DNA from: Hahella sp.
Lineage (GTDB): Bacteria; Pseudomonadota; Gammaproteobacteria; Pseudomonadales; Oleiphilaceae
DNA length: 64,000 nt
Assembly: GCA_028280065.1 (NCBI GenBank)
Contig: JANQMN010000058.1
Location: forward strand, 108,704 to 172,703
Direction of reading: 5' to 3'
The notes beneath the pieces were generated by a model that was not told where the DNA came from, did not search any database, and saw only the letters and a list, made by a program, of their open reading frames with translations. Within the stretch, counting starts at the first letter, position 1. The number at the start of each line of letters is the position of its first letter. This document shows positions 1 to 9,746 of this stretch, one piece after another. Both the position numbers and the translations under genes were made by a program.

Positions 1-48
1 TGGTTCGTCGTCTACAAAGAGTATGGTCTCGCCTGTTTTAGCCATCAT
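1..48 (-). CDS. Response regulator, N-terminal fragment cut by the window edge
   Basis: Sixteen codons are readable on the minus strand before the window ends: MMAKTGETILFVDDEP. The hydrophobic strand followed by V-D-D-E-P is the standard start of a CheY-like receiver domain, where the acidic pair binds Mg2+ near the phosphorylation site. The two possible ATG starts (first bases at 48 and 45) lie inside the last codons of the upstream histidine kinase, so the genes overlap by 8-11 bases and are probably translationally coupled. The natural inference is that this is the kinase's cognate regulator. The output domain lies outside the window and cannot be named. Confidence 0.7.
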   Translation of the reverse strand, partial: MMAKTGETILFVDDEP

Positions 49-1849
49 CCGTACTTTCAGTTGGTTGGTTCGTCGGCAATCGAATAGTAAAGGTAGTGCC
101 TTTGCCTAACCTGCTTTCGACCCTAATTTCCCCATGGTGAGCACGTACTATGCCATAAGATAAAGATAGGCCGAGCCCTGTTCCTTGACCGATGGGTTTG
201 GTAGTAAAAAACGGATCAAACAAGGAAGAGATGTGCTTTTCCGGAATTCCACATCCGGTATCCATGACCTTAATCAGAATAAAACGTTCGTCAGTAGATA
301 GTGTCTTTATGGTAATGACGCCTTTCTGATCCATAGCATGCGCAGCGTTTACTAAGAGGTTCAAAAAGACCTGACCGATTTGTGATTCAACCACTTCGAT
401 ATCTGGCAGGTTGCCATACTCTTTTACGACTTCCGCCTTATATTTGATTTCGTTGTGGGCAATGTTAAGGGTCTTATCTAAAACGCTATGAATATCTACG
501 TATTCAAATTCACCTTTGTCGGTTCTCGAAAAATCTTTCAAGTCCTGAATGATGGTTGTCACCCGTTTAATCCCGTCCTTTGACTCGTCGATTAAACCAG
601 GCAAGTCTTCTTCGATAAAATCAAACTCATTATTGTCCGCAATCTGATGAAAATCGGCGACTAAGTCCTTCGTTCCGATTTTTTCGACATGTATTACCAT
701 ATCCTTCACAGCAGTAAGCATTGATTCGCAGTATTCTCCCAACGTACCTAGATTGGAGGAGATAAAGCCGATGGGATTATTAATTTCATGTGCCACTCCT
801 GCTGCCAGTTGCCCGATGGATGCTAATTTTTCAGATTGCAGTAATTGCTCTTTGGTATCCTGCAATTGTTTGATTAATGTCCGTTGCTCTTCTTTTTCAT
901 GCCTCAATTTATGATTGGTATCATCTAGTTCGCGCAGTAGGGAATTTTTCTCTAGTCCCGAATATACTTGACCGAGTAGTAAGTTGATATAAACCTGATC
1001 CGTCTGAGAGAATGGAGGCTTTTTGGGGGATTTCATTAATAACAATACCGCTTTCTCAACATTCTTTAAATCCAGTACAGGAACAATTAGTGCATGCAAG
1101 TTGTCAAATATTTCTGTACTTTCTACCGATCCTGAGTCTATTTCGACAGTTTTATTCTGCTCTTCTAGTTTTATACCCTTTTTTCTTAACGCAAGTTCAA
1201 TTTCAGTAAGTTGTTTAGTCGGTAACCGACTTTTCAACCAATGGTTTTTCTGTAGATCGCTGTTTTCGCGGGAATTTGCCAGCCATAAACCTCCTTTGTC
1301 GGCATCAGTTAATAGTATGGTGCGAGTCAGTAATTCCTCGCAAAACTTTAAATCCTCTCGTTGTTGTTGCTTGATCCACTCTAGGCTCTCAGACCAGATC
1401 ACCATGTAACGCACATGACGCTGGGTTTCCAAAAGCTGTTTGCGCGTTGCCAGGTGATACTTGTCCAAACCAAGAAGAGTAGATAGGAACTCGGCCTTGA
1501 TCTCTTCTTCTTTACTTAGCTCGGGAGTTGTATCTGAAAAAAAGATTATTGCGGCGGAAAATTCCGACGTAACGGGTCTCAACAATCCGGTTGCATTCAT
1601 TCCATTTACTGATAGATCATGCCAGGCCTTTCCTGAATTACTAGTAATAAGGTGCTTCAAGCTTTCAATAGCAACCGCAGAGTTAACTGATGGCGATGAA
1701 AGAGTAAATTTAGGCGTATCCTGGCTATTCATGGATAGCCAGGCCCAAATCCACTCAAATCTCGAAAAACTATTCCTTAGTTCTTCGATATAGTCTGAAT
1801 CACCGAAACTACTCAAAGGCTTCGCATAAAACGTTGAACTAAATGACAT
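38..1849 (-). CDS. Cytosolic sensor histidine kinase (GAF-like sensor, coiled coil, HisKA-HATPase)
   Basis: This 603-residue protein has no signal peptide or membrane segment. Roughly residues 165-305 resemble a GAF-type sensor and residues 305-345 form a coiled coil. The HisKA box follows (SEKLASIGQLAAGVAHEINN), with the phospho-accepting histidine at about residue 354. The HATPase region shows the N box (NLLVNAAHAM), the G1 box (MDTGCGIP) and the G2 box (GTGLGLSLSYGIV). It should autophosphorylate and pass the phosphate to a receiver; the partial regulator overlapping its 3' end is the obvious partner. It is divergent from the large GGDEF-EAL protein, which has a receiver at each end and could be a second target. 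This last link is inference. The signal sensed is unknown. Confidence 0.9.
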   Translation of the reverse strand: MSFSSTFYAKPLSSFGDSDYIEELRNSFSRFEWIWAWLSMNSQDTPKFTLSSPSVNSAVAIESLKHLITSNSGKAWHDLSVNGMNATGLLRPVTSEFSAAIIFFSDTTPELSKEEEIKAEFLSTLLGLDKYHLATRKQLLETQRHVRYMVIWSESLEWIKQQQREDLKFCEELLTRTILLTDADKGGLWLANSRENSDLQKNHWLKSRLPTKQLTEIELALRKKGIKLEEQNKTVEIDSGSVESTEIFDNLHALIVPVLDLKNVEKAVLLLMKSPKKPPFSQTDQVYINLLLGQVYSGLEKNSLLRELDDTNHKLRHEKEEQRTLIKQLQDTKEQLLQSEKLASIGQLAAGVAHEINNPIGFISSNLGTLGEYCESMLTAVKDMVIHVEKIGTKDLVADFHQIADNNEFDFIEEDLPGLIDESKDGIKRVTTIIQDLKDFSRTDKGEFEYVDIHSVLDKTLNIAHNEIKYKAEVVKEYGNLPDIEVVESQIGQVFLNLLVNAAHAMDQKGVITIKTLSTDERFILIKVMDTGCGIPEKHISSLFDPFFTTKPIGQGTGLGLSLSYGIVRAHHGEIRVESRLGKGTTFTIRLPTNQPTESTDDG

Positions 1850-2410
1850 CTTTTAAAACTCTGACGGCCTGTTTATCAAGTATCAGTTACCTGGTTGGGT
1901 GTCGACGGTCACCAATGAAATATAGCTAATCGGCCTAAACCATCGGGCACCAAATGTGTTTAAAGATATTGGCTGGTTGTAGACGAATACTCATTGGGCG
2001 GTAAATAGGCCCCTACATGCATCTTCCAACTGCAGAGTACCCTGTAGAAATACTTACTTATAGTTTGGATTGGTTCACTTAGGCAACCCGTTAGATTTTA
2101 CAGGTAACCTTCTCCAGCGCTAAGGTTTACAATTTACGAAGTTCACGGTTGACATGATTCGTTCTAAAACGACTTGTATTTGTCTTCGATGAAATCAATC
2201 CGCTCGTTTCATGGACAGAGTTGAGTGAAGCTATCAGGCCCTATTATCCAAAACCGCCAAATGGTGCGGGACGCTAACTCATCGGATCAATGTTACGAAT
2301 GCATTTTTCGATAACATTAATGAGTATCCGTGTCTATTGAATACAGCAAACAAATTAATCGCCGGAAAATCGGCTGACTGTGGTGGCGCTTGGATGCCAA
2401 AGGGTGAGTT
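1850..2410. other. Intergenic region between divergent signalling genes
   Basis: These 561 bases separate the minus-strand histidine kinase from the plus-strand GGDEF-EAL gene and must carry both promoters. I see no convincing protein gene, RNA gene, terminator or repeat in it. A short minus-strand reading frame overlaps the start of the next gene and is not credible. Confidence 0.5.
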
Positions 2411-5400
2411 GTGACAAACAGGCTTAAATTGCTGTTGGTTGAAGATAATGAAGGAGATGCAGTTCTCTTTGGAGAATACCTTGAATCGACAAAGCTGGCT
2501 TTCGAGCTGATTCATTGCGAAACCCTTGCGGATTGCCTTGCCAACATAAAAGAATCGAAATTTGACATTGTTTTCCTTGATTTGGGTTTACCGGACTCCG
2601 ATGGTCTGGTGAGCCTTGAGGCTATTAGTAGGGAGGCAGGCCAACTGCCGGTTATTATTCTTACCGGCCTTAACAGTGAGGAAATTGCCTTGCGAGCCCT
2701 TAGGAAAGGCGCGCAAGACTTTTTGCCAAAAGGTAGCATCACCCCGGAATCCCTGGTACGCAGCGTAAACTACGCCATCTCTCGTAAGTATTCTGAAAAT
2801 CAGCTAGCTCTTTCAAAGAGCCGAATAGAAAGCCTGACTGAAACGGCGATTGATGCCATTTTCACGCTAGATGAAAACGGGCATATTATTTACTGCAACC
2901 CGGCGGCGCAATTACTTCTTAGAACGGAAAGGTCTCGGCTTGTCGGGCAGTCAATCTATCGGTATTTAGCAACGGAAACACAGAATACGTTCAGATCTTT
3001 TTTCAATGGATTCAAAGGCGGCAATAGTGAGGATTGTAAAGGGCAAAGTACCGGTAGAATAGTAGACTCAAACAATTTTCCCGTTTTGGATATAGAATTT
3101 ACTATTGGACACTGGCCCACGGAACAAGGTTATTTGTTTAGCTTATTTGTTAGGGATATCACGCAGCGCAGAATTAACGAGCAAGAAGTCAAACAAGCAC
3201 TACAGGTGCAAAAGGCGATCGCCTTCATACAAGGCCTTTGCGGTACAAACCTTCACCTATCACGAAAAATTAAAAGCGCATTACTCACTCTTTTATCGAT
3301 TGATTGGGCCGGAACGGAAAATCTGACCTCGGCAGGGGTATTCCTTTATCAAGGTGATGAAATCTCTTTGAAGCATACCATAGGGCTTGAAGTATGTGAG
3401 GAGGAACTCAAGTCGGTAAAGCGGAAATTCTTGGAGGATAAAGATTTAATTTTTCTCGATAATGCAGGAACAAATTACTGGTTCCCTCTAGTGGGTTCGG
3501 ACGAGTCGAATTTGGGTCTATTCGTTATACCTTTTAACCTTCCTTTTCTAACCCATACTCCAAACTTAAAGCAGCTAAGGGTTGTGTTGACAACGTTGAC
3601 CGGAATGATAGAAGACCATCGCTCGACGTCGAAAATCGCGCAACTTAACTGTGCCATCGAGCAAAGCCCGGTTGGAGTGGCCATGACCGATTATGAGGGT
3701 AATATTCACTATGTTAATCAGGCCGTCACTACTATTACCGGATATGCCAAAGAGCAGATAATTGGTCAAAATCTGCGCCTGTTCCAGTCAGGATTGACAC
3801 CTGACAGCTTTTACCTACACCTATGGGATACGATTCGCAGTGGTAATGTCTGGAAAGGTGAGCTGCAGAATAAACGAAGCGACGGCATCATCTATTGGGA
3901 ATCAATGACTATCGCGCCGGTAGATGGGACGGAAGAAGACGAAGTCTGTTTTATCGCTTTAAAGGAAAATATAGACAAAAGAAAACAAGACGAGCAGCAA
4001 CTTACCTATATGGCATCGCATGATACGTTGACAGGGTTGCCTAATCGCGTGTTGTTGCTGGATCGCCTGTCTCAGGCGTTAGCCCAGACGAAAAGAGATA
4101 AAACTGGCCTGGCGGTTTTGCTGTTGGATTTGGACAAATTTAGCTTCGTAAATGATCAGCATGGCCATCTCGTTGGGGATGAACTGCTCAAGCTGGTCGC
4201 TCACCGTATTAAGTCCACCATAAGGGAATCTGACACTGTCGGACGACAGGGAGGGGATGAGTTCATCGTTATCTTGCCTGGAGTGCACGGCGAAGCTGCG
4301 GTGGAACAGCCGATAAAGGCTATTCTATCGAGTCTTTCCAAGCCCTTTAACTTGGGCGATAGTAAACACAAAGTATCTTCAAGTATAGGCGTTGTAGTTG
4401 ATAATTGCGGGGTGTATACAGCCGGAGAGCTATACCGCCGAGCAGATATTGCGATGTATCAGGCAAAACAAACAGCTGGCAATTCCTTTTGCTTATTCCG
4501 CAATGAAATGGATGACTATCTGCATTCCAAAGTCTGGTTTCGCAATGCTATAAAAGATGCATTAAAGCGAAATGAGTTCAGTATCCACTACCAACCGCAG
4601 GTAAATAACAAATCCGGTATTATGATCGGTGCTGAAGCTTTACTTAGATGGAATCACCCTGAGAGAGGCTTTATCTCTCCCGGGGAGTTTATTCCACTGG
4701 CTGTGCAAGCTGGGGAGATTGTTTCCATCGGCAATTGGGTTTTAGACGAGGTCTGTATTCAAATCAAGAAGTGGCTGGATGCCGGGCTGCACCCACCCAG
4801 AATTGCCATCAACCTGTCCGCCGATCAGTTGTTAGACAAAAATCTATCGGAAACCCTCGCCAAAAATATAAAAGAATACGGGTTAACCCCTGATTTGTTG
4901 GAGCTGGAGTTGACGGAATCAGAAATAATGCAGTCACCGAAGCTTGCCATCCAGGTTCTTTCCAAGTTACAAACTATGGGGATTCATATTGCAGGTGATG
5001 ACTTTGGTACCGGGTACTCAAGTCTCAGCTATCTGAAACGTCTCCCGCTCAACCGGGTAAAAATAGACCGTACTTTTATTTCGGACATCACCAGGGACCC
5101 TGAAAGTCACGCTATTGCCTCCATGATTATTTCTCTGGGTCACAATCTTGGATTACGTGTGCTGGCGGAGGGAGTAGAGCAAAAGGCGCAGCTAAATCTT
5201 CTCACTCGTATGGGCTGTGATGAGTTCCAAGGATATTATTGTTCTCCTGCTATACCGGTCGATGAGTTTGAAGAATTGTTCTCTTCGAAACAGAAGCTTA
5301 TCGAAGTCGACGATGAAAATACCCAGCGAAGAAATCTACTGATATTGGACGATGAATCTCAGATACTCTGTTCCTTATACCGGGTTTTTCGAAAAGACGG

Positions 5401-5737
5401 ATACACTATTCTTAAAACTGATGATCCCGAAGTTGCCTCTAGATATCTGGCGGAATATGATGTCGGAGTCATCCTCTGCGACCAGCGAATGCCGGAGATA
5501 TCCGGTACTGAATTTTTGACCAAAGTAAAAGCACTTTATCCAAATACCGTTCGAATGGTTTTATCAGGTTATACGGAACTTAACAGCATTATTGACGCTA
5601 TCAATGAGGGCAGTATATATAAATTTTTAACTAAACCTTGGGACGATGAACAGTTAAGACAGCACGTGGAAGAAGCTTTTCAGGTTTATGAAATGCGTAA
5701 GCAAAATGAGGAAAATCGACAAGACTTAGTATCTTAG
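2411..5737 (+). CDS. REC-PAS-GAF-PAS-GGDEF-EAL-REC bifunctional c-di-GMP protein
   Basis: This 1108-residue cytosolic protein begins at a GTG preceded by AGGGTGAG. Domains in order: receiver (about 5-125, predicted phospho-Asp 57), PAS (about 135-255), a GAF-like region (about 265-410), PAS (about 415-530), GGDEF (about 535-695), EAL (about 715-965) and a second receiver (about 975-1100, predicted phospho-Asp 1024). The cyclase signature GGDEF is intact at 614-618. The phosphodiesterase signature EAL is intact at 742-744, with the usual later motifs (DDFGTGYSS, KIDRTFI, AEGVE). Both making and breaking of c-di-GMP are therefore possible, under two phosphorylation inputs and two or three small-ligand or redox inputs. 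The last receiver resembles those of RpfG-type regulators (CDQRMPEISG, FLTKPW). Which activity dominates cannot be read from sequence. Confidence 0.92.
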   Translation: MTNRLKLLLVEDNEGDAVLFGEYLESTKLAFELIHCETLADCLANIKESKFDIVFLDLGLPDSDGLVSLEAISREAGQLPVIILTGLNSEEIALRALRKGAQDFLPKGSITPESLVRSVNYAISRKYSENQLALSKSRIESLTETAIDAIFTLDENGHIIYCNPAAQLLLRTERSRLVGQSIYRYLATETQNTFRSFFNGFKGGNSEDCKGQSTGRIVDSNNFPVLDIEFTIGHWPTEQGYLFSLFVRDITQRRINEQEVKQALQVQKAIAFIQGLCGTNLHLSRKIKSALLTLLSIDWAGTENLTSAGVFLYQGDEISLKHTIGLEVCEEELKSVKRKFLEDKDLIFLDNAGTNYWFPLVGSDESNLGLFVIPFNLPFLTHTPNLKQLRVVLTTLTGMIEDHRSTSKIAQLNCAIEQSPVGVAMTDYEGNIHYVNQAVTTITGYAKEQIIGQNLRLFQSGLTPDSFYLHLWDTIRSGNVWKGELQNKRSDGIIYWESMTIAPVDGTEEDEVCFIALKENIDKRKQDEQQLTYMASHDTLTGLPNRVLLLDRLSQALAQTKRDKTGLAVLLLDLDKFSFVNDQHGHLVGDELLKLVAHRIKSTIRESDTVGRQGGDEFIVILPGVHGEAAVEQPIKAILSSLSKPFNLGDSKHKVSSSIGVVVDNCGVYTAGELYRRADIAMYQAKQTAGNSFCLFRNEMDDYLHSKVWFRNAIKDALKRNEFSIHYQPQVNNKSGIMIGAEALLRWNHPERGFISPGEFIPLAVQAGEIVSIGNWVLDEVCIQIKKWLDAGLHPPRIAINLSADQLLDKNLSETLAKNIKEYGLTPDLLELELTESEIMQSPKLAIQVLSKLQTMGIHIAGDDFGTGYSSLSYLKRLPLNRVKIDRTFISDITRDPESHAIASMIISLGHNLGLRVLAEGVEQKAQLNLLTRMGCDEFQGYYCSPAIPVDEFEELFSSKQKLIEVDDENTQRRNLLILDDESQILCSLYRVFRKDGYTILKTDDPEVASRYLAEYDVGVILCDQRMPEISGTEFLTKVKALYPNTVRMVLSGYTELNSIIDAINEGSIYKFLTKPWDDEQLRQHVEEAFQVYEMRKQNEENRQDLVS

Positions 5738-6047
5738 TTTGCGATCAAGCAAAGGTTTCAGCCCCGGCGTTACCGCTTAGCAAAGTCTCCGGAGCAGCCA
5801 TCATCGCGGATGTATCACGATACACTATGGGACAAAGAAATATTCTTTGCAGGTTGAGAACTCAAGGCACAGAGCGACAGGTCAAACGGCATCATTGCTT
5901 TTGTTCACGAAAATACCCGATATTTCTATAGTCCCAGCTAACCGGTCGGAAAAATATCTCAATGTTGGCAAATTGTAACTAAACCAATTTACTTTTTACA
6001 TTCGATGCTGTACTTAGTCTTTCATAGATGGAACTGTTGAGAGAGCC
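5738..6047. other. Intergenic region, nothing recognised
   Basis: These 310 bases between two plus-strand genes hold no supported gene. I looked for a GEMM-type c-di-GMP riboswitch because of the neighbouring genes and did not find the conserved core. A promoter for the following acyltransferase is expected but not evident. Confidence 0.45.
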
Positions 6048-7304
6048 ATGAAAGAGTGTCGAACAACAAGTAATCAGCCAGGCGAAACAAGTACGGACAG
6101 CATTTTTCGAACCGATATACGATTCCATTACCTGGACAATCTTCGCGCATTGGCAATGCTCGCCGGTATTTTTTTCCATACAGCGTTGGCCCACGTCTCG
6201 GCGGTGGACCTGGTCTGGTTTTCCGCTCATCCCGAAAAGTCAGAGGTGCTCAGTTTTCTCGTCTGGTTTAGTCATCTATTCAGGATGCCTATATTTTTTT
6301 TGATTGCCGGTTTTTTCTGTGTATTTCTTCTGGAAAAAAGAGGATTAACAGGCTTACTGGTAAACCGTGCGCGCCGTGTAGCCTTGCCGTTTATCATTTT
6401 TTGGCCACTGATCGTTCTTTCGTTTTATGCGATTATTGTTTGGGCGATTTCAAATCCCTATGTGACGTCGTCGATAATTGAATATTTTTTCCTCCTTGGC
6501 CAAAACCCCGATATTGAGCCACCGCCAATGTCAACCACTCACCTGTGGTTTCTTTATTATCTCTGTATGTTTTACCTTGTTTTTGCCATTGGCTGGAAAC
6601 TGGGAATATTTGGCGGGGCATGGTTGAAACGCCTGGCCAATCCCAAGTTTGTGGTATTCGGTTTGCCGTTGCTTGTTGCCCTTTCGCTGATCGTAAACTT
6701 TGCGCCCCATCCTGCGCCTGAACATTTGGTGCCTGAGCTTTGGGCATTCGGGTTCTTTGGTGTGTTTTTCATCGTGGGCGCGGCATTATTTTACGAGGAA
6801 AGTCTGATTGATCGGCTAGCGCCTTACTGCCCATGGCTTGGTGGCATCAGCCTGGTTGCCTATGTGGTGGTATACAACAATTTTCCGGTTGTCGATGCGC
6901 GTTCCACTGAAATATTCCTGGAGCAATTTTTTCAGGGTGTCACTATTACTTGGCAACATGTGGTTATGGCGATGTTGGAAAGCCTAATTGCAGTTTACAT
7001 GACGGTGGTTTGTCTAGTGGCGGGGAAGTTGGTTCTTAATCGGCATAATGCCATTATGCGGTTTATCTCCGATTCTTCTTATTGGATTTACCTGATGCAT
7101 TTACCTTTTCTGATCTTTATTCAGTTGTTCCTGATGCAATTCCACCTCACTGCCTGGGGCAATTTTTTGCTTTCCTCTGCCGCGACATTGTTTGTCGGTG
7201 CAACCAGCTATCTGATTTTCGTGCGTTGGACGCCCATTGGCTGGATGCTCAATGGCAAAAAGCCGGTACCTCAACTCTTTTTCAATCGAAAAACCAACGT
7301 TTAA
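6048..7304 (+). CDS. Acyltransferase-3 family membrane protein (OpgC/OatA-like)
   Basis: This 418-residue integral membrane protein has about ten hydrophobic segments. The N-terminal signature HYLDNLRALAMLAGIFFHTAL is typical of acyltransferase family 3, with the family's conserved histidine in the first membrane helix. A second characteristic stretch (SHLFRMPIFFLIAGFF) follows in helix two. Members move acetyl, succinyl or other acyl groups across the inner membrane onto sugars of glucans, lipopolysaccharide, peptidoglycan or secreted metabolites. The substrate here is unknown. There is no attached SGNH domain. The gene stands alone and is convergent with the EAL gene that follows. A second, distinct family member lies at 11239. 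Confidence 0.85.
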   Translation: MKECRTTSNQPGETSTDSIFRTDIRFHYLDNLRALAMLAGIFFHTALAHVSAVDLVWFSAHPEKSEVLSFLVWFSHLFRMPIFFLIAGFFCVFLLEKRGLTGLLVNRARRVALPFIIFWPLIVLSFYAIIVWAISNPYVTSSIIEYFFLLGQNPDIEPPPMSTTHLWFLYYLCMFYLVFAIGWKLGIFGGAWLKRLANPKFVVFGLPLLVALSLIVNFAPHPAPEHLVPELWAFGFFGVFFIVGAALFYEESLIDRLAPYCPWLGGISLVAYVVVYNNFPVVDARSTEIFLEQFFQGVTITWQHVVMAMLESLIAVYMTVVCLVAGKLVLNRHNAIMRFISDSSYWIYLMHLPFLIFIQLFLMQFHLTAWGNFLLSSAATLFVGATSYLIFVRWTPIGWMLNGKKPVPQLFFNRKTNV

Positions 7305-7313
7305 CCTGTTTTG

Positions 7314-9038
7314 TTAATCATAGTCCTTGCCTGTGATATAGCCTTTTCGCAATAGTTTTTCGATTTCATCGGCGGGTAGGGGTTTGCTGTAGTAATACCC
7401 CTGAACAGAGTCACACCCGTGCTGTTTGAGAAAGTCCACATGAAACATGCTTTCCGCTCCTTCTGCGACGACCTCTAAGTTCAGGCTTTTGGAAAGCCCG
7501 ATAATAGCCTTTGCCACCTCTGCGGTTTCGTTGCTGTTTTCCAGATCCTTCACAAAGGCACGGTCGATTTTAAGGGTGTTCAGGGGGAATCTGGTGAGGT
7601 AACTCAGGCTGGAGTAGCCGGTGCCAAAATCGTCTATGGACAGATGGCAGCCAATTTCACGAATTTGTTCCAGCTTGCTAATCGTTTCCTCTACCTTGGT
7701 CACTAGCATGCTTTCAGTGATTTCCAACTCCAAATAGGCCGGGGAAAGCCCGTTTTTTTCTAGTGCCTGCTTCACGTTTTCCACAAAGTCATCGGCATGC
7801 AACTGCCGGCTTGAGACATTGACCGACAACTTGATTGGAGAAATTCCCTGATTAATCCAGGCCATGTTTTGCCTGCAGCCTTCTTCTATGACCCAGAGTC
7901 CGATTTGATTGATCAAACCGGTTTCTTCAGAAAGCGGTATAAATTCTCCGGGAGAAACCATGCCAAGTTCGGGATTAACCCAGCGGATCAATCCTTCGAG
8001 TCCCACAATCCGGTTATCTCCGGCACGAACCTTGGGCTGATAATATAGGATGAATTCTTTATTTTTTATCGCATGTTGCAGCTTGTTCTCCAAGTCGTTC
8101 CGGTATCTCGCACGGGTATTGAACTCTTCAGCATAATACTCGTAACTATCGACATTCTCTGCCTTGGCACGGGTCAATGCGTCCTCGGCAAAAGACAGTA
8201 ATTGCCCGACTTCCCTGGCATCGATCGGGCTTAGGGAAATGCCGATATGGGTGCGGGCTGTTAGCGTTTGGTCGTTGTCGGTTATTGGCGAAGATAGCGC
8301 ATTGAAGATTTTTTTAACGACGATGTTGGTGTCATCGGTGCCCGTAATCTGTAACACCATGGCAAATTGCACGTTCGGATAATGGGTGAGGGTATCCGAG
8401 GAACGGATACAACTTTTTAAGCGTTTGCCAATGTCATAGAGAACCTTGTCTCCTACCCCCTCAATGATTTGATTATCCTGGTCAACAAGGCTGACAGAAA
8501 CCAATAAAACAGCGAGTGTTTTGCCATTCCTTGGAGCCATTTTTATGCCCTGACGGATACGATCAGCCAAGACGAACTCCTGATTAAGACCGGTGACAGG
8601 GTGCCTGGATTCATCAACGCTACCCAATGCTTGGTGCGCTGTTGAAGCGGTGGCATTGAAACTTATCACCAATAACGCGGAACCTGTTTGTTTAAAGGTG
8701 GAAGCACTTGCGGCAAACGCAATAAACTGACCGGCGGAATGCTTAAGTCGAACGGCCCCCCGCCATAGCTTGTTTGCCCGGCATTCCCCTGTGATTTTGT
8801 CGTTTATTAATTGTTCTTCAGTAGCTTCATAAAATTCAGCAACGGTTCCACTGACTGTTGCTTCTTGTAATCCTAACAAGTTCGTATAAACGGTGTTTGC
8901 GCTCAGGACTTGCAGATTCGTCGAGGTAATCAGTACCGGTTCGTCAATTAGCTCAATAAGATGGTTGATAAGCAGTAAATCGTCGCGCAAGTGGGGCCTC
9001 GGCAAGTGTAGACTTTTACTAAAGTCAAATTCAAACAT
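7314..9038 (-). CDS. PAS-GGDEF(degenerate)-EAL phosphodiesterase
   Basis: This 574-residue protein has no membrane segment. Residues about 20-130 are PAS-like (LLINHLIELIDEPVLITSTN). The cyclase-like region (about 145-300) lacks the GGDEF motif; HYPNVQF stands in its place, so it should not make c-di-GMP and may instead bind GTP or serve as a scaffold. The EAL domain (about 310-560) keeps key positions: E-G-L-I-R in place of EALLR, NVSSRQ, ELEITES, IDDFGTGYSS, KIDRAFV and AEGAES. It is probably an active phosphodiesterase despite the EGL variant. It is convergent with the acyltransferase gene, with only nine bases between stops. Confidence 0.9.
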   Translation of the reverse strand: MFEFDFSKSLHLPRPHLRDDLLLINHLIELIDEPVLITSTNLQVLSANTVYTNLLGLQEATVSGTVAEFYEATEEQLINDKITGECRANKLWRGAVRLKHSAGQFIAFAASASTFKQTGSALLVISFNATASTAHQALGSVDESRHPVTGLNQEFVLADRIRQGIKMAPRNGKTLAVLLVSVSLVDQDNQIIEGVGDKVLYDIGKRLKSCIRSSDTLTHYPNVQFAMVLQITGTDDTNIVVKKIFNALSSPITDNDQTLTARTHIGISLSPIDAREVGQLLSFAEDALTRAKAENVDSYEYYAEEFNTRARYRNDLENKLQHAIKNKEFILYYQPKVRAGDNRIVGLEGLIRWVNPELGMVSPGEFIPLSEETGLINQIGLWVIEEGCRQNMAWINQGISPIKLSVNVSSRQLHADDFVENVKQALEKNGLSPAYLELEITESMLVTKVEETISKLEQIREIGCHLSIDDFGTGYSSLSYLTRFPLNTLKIDRAFVKDLENSNETAEVAKAIIGLSKSLNLEVVAEGAESMFHVDFLKQHGCDSVQGYYYSKPLPADEIEKLLRKGYITGKDYD

Positions 9039-9433
9039 GGGGTAGATGTAGCAATCGGATGCGAAGTATTTCGCGTTATCAGGTATCGGCTACATGTTTC
9101 CTACAGCGTTAGCGGCGAAACCTTTGGTTTCCCCAACAACAAAGATAGCACTAATATGACGATAGATAATTTGAAAATAGCCGATTTAATCCTGTTAGCG
9201 CTACTCTGAAGTTGGCTAGCGTTCATGCCGGGTTTCGAAACAGGAGTTTGGCGGTTGACTGAACCCCCCCGAATCAGACGAAGTAGTAAACGCCGATCTT
9301 CTCTTTCTCCGTAAAATAAACGTGATAGACTCGATGAAACATCGTCTTTTTTATAAAACTGTTACTATTTGAACTTTCGTTTTGGATATCTGATTAAAGG
9401 TAGCGACGTGGTCCTATCCGAGTAGTTTGAAAA
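9039..9433. other. Intergenic region with one small inverted repeat
   Basis: These 395 bases lie between the divergent EAL gene and the GNAT remnant. A short inverted repeat, GAAACC-ttt-GGTTTC, sits at 9117-9131. It lacks a T tract on either strand, so it is not an intrinsic terminator. No protein or RNA gene is supported. Confidence 0.45.
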
Positions 9434-9724
9434 ATGAACAACCTAAGAATTACTACAAACCAAGATGAGTTGGATATCGATCTCATTTTTTACTTTCTCC
9501 ACAACGAAGCACGGTGGTGTAAGGGTATTCCACGTGAGATTGTCGAGAAATCCATCGAAAACAGCTTGTGCTTTGGCGCATTGATTGGTGAAAGGCAAGT
9601 TGGATTTGCCCGGATGGTTACTGATTACGCCACATTCGGTAACTTGGTGGGTGTTTTCGTGGTGCCTGAATTTCGAGGCAGAGGTATTTCCGCTCTGCAC
9701 CGCTATGGCTTGCTTTTGATTTAA
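9434..9724 (+). pseudogene. GNAT acetyltransferase remnant, truncated after the acetyl-CoA loop
   Basis: The 96-residue product resembles the N-terminal half of a single-domain GNAT acetyltransferase: a start with residues like LRITTNQDELDIDLI, then ALIGERQVGFARMV, then GNLVGVFVVPEFRGRGIS. The last stretch is the acetyl-CoA pyrophosphate-binding loop (R-G-R-G-I). Family members usually run to about 135-145 residues; this one ends 13 residues after the loop with HRYGLLLI. That tail might be the displaced YGF-like end of the domain, which would mean an internal deletion of about 40-50 codons. This is a guess from motif order. The missing strands are needed for the fold, so I call it a pseudogene. 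A functional short protein cannot be excluded. Confidence 0.6.
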
Positions 9725-9746
9725 CACCCCACGCTCCTTACTTTCA

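Noticed and set aside
5738..6047. Possible c-di-GMP riboswitch near the GGDEF-EAL genes
   Set aside because: The conserved GEMM core was not found in this gap, despite short A-rich runs that look similar at first sight.
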